NCBI GenBank assembly: GCA_009869945.1
Contig: WIXG01000400.1
Span: 1-63,831, forward strand
Direction: 5' to 3'
DNA: 63,831 nt
DNA from: Mesaphorura yosii
Taxonomy: Eukaryota > Arthropoda > Collembola > Poduromorpha > Tullbergiidae
The notes below the pieces were generated by a model. It was not told the DNA's origin, ran no database searches, and saw only the letters and a list, made by a program, of their open reading frames with translations. Position 1 is the stretch's first letter, and the number at the start of each line of letters is the position of its first letter. This document shows positions 61,269 through 63,831 of this stretch, piece after piece. A program made the translations under genes and the position numbers.

Positions 61269-63135
61269 ATGTTCACAGTTTGTAATTGGAATCCACTTCC
61301 GAAACTGACATTCTTCCTGTTGGATTGCCTCCTGATATTAAACCAGATACAATCCAGTACTGGCGGCGGTGGATACTTCCAATCTCACGAGGATGAACTG
61401 GTCAACGAGGTAAGGCTTAGCTTACGCTAGCAAACTTCCGTTTCTTGAAAGGAGTGCAATATCGTATCTTGTAATTGGCAGTTTCGAACAATGGTCCAAG
61501 ATATTGTGCGTAAAGACTACATGACATCGAAGGGATACCTTTGGCGGTGGCTGAAAGGTTAGTGGATTAAGTAAATACGTGAGTTATGTGCAATTCTGAG
61601 AAGTTGTGTGTATCCTATACCGGTTTGGTACTGATTGATTTTTAGTGCACGATTTTGACTTGGACGAGACGCTGGAGAAATTTAAGGAGGTGAGTAAGGC
61701 CAGGACACAGTTGCCAGTGCCTTTTTGGAATTGTATTGTAAATGAATCATTTTTACTTGGCAGTCAATGCAATGGAGAAAGGACAATGAGATTGATGGCA
61801 TTTTGAGAGAAAACTTTACCACAGTTGATGAAATCTACCCATTCGCTCTGGAAGGCGTTGACAAAGACGGCAGACCAAGTAAGTCACCACGGAATTAAGG
61901 TTTTCGTGTGGTTCCCTTCATTTTTTCTCTCATCTCAGTCGCGTGGGCTCCGGTTGGATCCTACGATGTACGAAAGATTGTCATCGCCGGTGAACAGCAA
62001 TTGTACCAGCGATATATGATGAGAATGCTTGAACTTATGGAAGTACACCTCCATCATTTGAGACAAACCACGGGCAGAGACAACATAACTCAAGCCATAA
62101 TGCTTTTCGATTTGGGCGGATTCAACGTCAAGACGGGAGCTTGTCTTCATTGTAAGCTATTCAGTCGTTTAAGCATTTAATTCGCAGTTCGATTTGTGTA
62201 AACCCATAGTTGGCAACGTAGGTTTGAAAATGATACCCGAATTCACGACCAACGTGGAGCGCAATTATCCAAATATATTGTTCAAAGCCTATCACGTCAA
62301 CAGTAAGTTCCTCACCGCTCCCAACCCCAACCAGTTTGCTGGCTCCTCGTTCATTCCTAATACGTTTACTTTTGCAGCGCCACAATTATTCGAGTCTGTG
62401 TTCCGAGTGGCACGGAGTTTGATGTCAGCAGAGACGAAGGAAGCTATTCAAATCTACGATTACGACAAAGACAAGTGGACAGCCGCTCTCTTGAAGCAAA
62501 TTCCAGCGGATCAGCTACCAGTTCAATATGGAGGAACCAAGCCCTTCGACTATTACACGATGGCTGCAAACAGGAAACATTTGATAGCCAGCATTATTGC
62601 CTTCGGGGAAACTGACTCACACTTGGTTTTAGAGGAAGAAAGGTTTGCGGCGGGCAGACAAGAGCAACCAGCCGAAGAAAAACCTTCCCATCACACGCAT
62701 CCTGAGAAGGTGCATGAGTCCGATTTGACAGTCAACAGCATCAGCAGAAGGCACATGGACTCTTCTGATCCACTGGAGACGATCGTCGAGACAATCCCCG
62801 GCAAAGATTCGGGAGATGAGAAGCCCGTCCTCATTCACAGCTCCTCATCTGCTCTGATTGCTTCGTCAAGTTTGAGCCAGAGAGCAATTCCTGATGCAAT
62901 TAGCACGAGTTTTAGGACAGAGTTACCACATTTAATTCGTCATCACAAGAAGCATCACCACCATCACCATTATCCTGACGACACGCCTCCTGAAATGGGA
63001 AGAGAATCGTACAAGTCGCAAGGACTCTACCTCCGCAGTGGAGCTAGCAGCAGTTTAATTTCTCAATTTAGCTTATCTCTTTTTAGCAGATACGCATTGT
63101 TACCTTTTGTCTCAATATTTTGTCTTTCACGGTGA
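61269..63135 (+). CDS. CRAL-TRIO (SEC14-like) lipid-binding protein with secretory N-terminus and His-rich tail
   Basis: Exons 61269-61409, 61482-61557, 61646-61689, 61764-61878, 61939-62151, 62210-62302 and 62378-63135 give 479 residues. SEC14 proteins carry single lipid molecules in a hydrophobic pocket. The CRAL-TRIO-N part (exons 2-4) has LWRWLK and DETLEKFKE, then the lipid-binding domain has YPFALEGVDKDGRP, IMLFDLGGFNVKTG, VERNYPNILFKAYHVN and PQLFESVFRVARSLMSAETK, ending near LPVQYGGTKP. Unusually, the protein begins with a hydrophobic segment like a signal peptide (LTFFLLDCLLILNQ). After the domain follow about 190 polar residues with a His cluster (HHKKHHHHHHYP), and a hydrophobic C-terminus (YALLPFVSIFCL) that could be a GPI signal. 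The acceptor at 62209 was chosen over 62186 because only it keeps frame. AATAAA is at 63206-63211. Confidence 0.83.
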
Positions 63136-63249
63136 TCTTACATGCTCTCCTACTTGTAAATACAAATTATTTAATTTAATTTGTAAGAAATAGATTTACT
63201 TTTGAAATAAAAGTAATACACGTTTTGTTTCTGTTAATGGAGTTTGTCT

Positions 63250-63521
63250 TTATTCGCTGTTATCCGTGTCTTGTCGCAATCCTAAGTAATGCAAAAGTTC
63301 TATCTTGAGATCATAAAGTTGCTGTCCAATTACGGCACCTGCGTCCATGATCCTCTGGAATGCAGACGCAGTAGTGGCTTCGTGGAAGATATTTTGCCAG
63401 GCCATCAATTCGGCAGTGCTCATCCGAAATGCACCATAAGCCGCTTGAACTTTGCGAACTTGCACCCATGGCGACCATCCCACAATTCTATGCACTTTGG
63501 AATTTCCAATTCTATCGGTGC
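63250..63521 (-). CDS. 3' exon of an unidentified gene running off the right end
   Basis: On the minus strand an acceptor at about 63523-63522 opens a frame that ends with TAA at 63252-63250. It reads VQVRKVQAAYGAFRMSTAEL, then IFHEATTASAFQRIMDAGAV and a polar end. The part looks helical and soluble; no family is recognised. The stop codon lies within an AATAAA hexamer (63254-63249). Upstream sequence near 63575-63640 is also protein-like (LSTAYSHNEVLAKASGFDRT), so a further exon is likely. It converges on the CRAL-TRIO gene, 114 nt apart stop to stop. Confidence 0.4.
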
Positions 63522-63831
63522 CTTGGGGAGGCCAATAAAAAAAGGGCTGTCATAATTGTGCGGTCGAAGCCCGACGCTTTGGCGAGGACTTCATTATGCG
63601 AATACGCGGTGCTGAGAAAGCCAGTCATTGCAACTATTGACCGCTCTCGTGAGCCATCGCCTTATAATTCTCGGGACAAGCATCACACTTTATGTCGGAT
63701 CGGGTAATAAATAATAAAGTCGTGCTCTTTTTATCAGTGTAAAGGAGTAGGACTCCTTCACTTTGTTCATGTAATGTAAATGAGTCGTGCCTTCGTCTTC
63801 TCCTTATGCTGTGTACGAGGCTTTGCCTTGC

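Noticed and set aside
62194..62209. Earlier acceptor (after gcag at 62183-62186) for CRAL-TRIO exon 6
   Set aside because: It gives a stop in the required phase; the acceptor at 62208-62209 restores the domain.
1..63831. CRISPR arrays, operons, ribosome binding sites, riboswitches, rRNA
   Set aside because: The window is eukaryotic chromosomal DNA; no repeat-spacer array or rRNA sequence was seen.

Overview
This 63.8 kb window is animal nuclear DNA. It is AT-rich, nearly every gene is split by short GT-AG introns (mostly 50-110 nt), and polyadenylation signals of the AATAAA type follow many stops. The gene set (gustatory receptors, a morgue-type F-box/E2 protein, a STAT, an AC5/6-class adenylyl cyclase) points to an arthropod. 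The compact introns, tandem gustatory receptors and a microbial-type subtilisin would suit a springtail-like hexapod, but that placement is inference. I rebuilt exon-intron structures by hand from splice sites, reading-frame phase and recognisable protein motifs. All junctions are predictions.

Layout, left to right. (1) 130-2262 (+): the 3' six exons of a STAT transcription factor whose 5' end is off the window. (2) 2877-10672 (+): four tandem gustatory-receptor-like genes, called GR-A to GR-D here, nearly all phase-0 introns, each ending in the GLGLLATY...Q signature. (3) 10795-12447 (-): a secreted S8 subtilisin of bacillopeptidase-F type. (4) 13173-33485 (-): a 20 kb, 24-exon adenylyl cyclase of the AC5/6 class with long empty introns. 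(5) 36704-37593 (-): a small four-helix membrane protein. (6) 38418-39736 (+): NSMCE1, a subunit of the SMC5/6 complex. (7) 40848-41072 (-): a tiny one-helix membrane protein, uncertain. (8) 42383-44187 (-): morgue, a zinc finger + F-box + cysteine-less E2. (9) 45474-49167 (+): a neprilysin-type M13 metallopeptidase. (10) 49382-50755 (-): a secreted His-rich protein of unknown role. (11) 51844-52790 (+): a divergent Arf-like GTPase gene with one unresolvable splice junction. (12) 53310-54059 (+): a broken or misread HSP20-like locus. (13) 54719-57072 (+): a membrane-anchored 5'-nucleotidase homologue that has lost most of its metal and catalytic residues. (14) 57212-57481 (-): a possible 56-residue mini-gene. 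(15) 57975-58806 (-): a decayed Tc1/mariner transposase. (16) 61269-63135 (+): a CRAL-TRIO/SEC14-type lipid-binding protein with a secretory N-terminus and His-rich tail. (17) 63250 onward (-): the 3' end of an unidentified gene.

The genes do not form an operon or one pathway; this is ordinary mixed chromosomal neighbourhood apart from the receptor array. The most interesting points are the morgue gene with an exact Cys-to-Gly change in its E2 fold, the apparently dead 5'-nucleotidase, the secreted CRAL-TRIO protein, the palindromic A-B-C-D arrangement of two receptor subtypes with one clean intron loss, two GC-AG introns, the bacterial-type subtilisin with introns, and the degenerate Arf-like gene.
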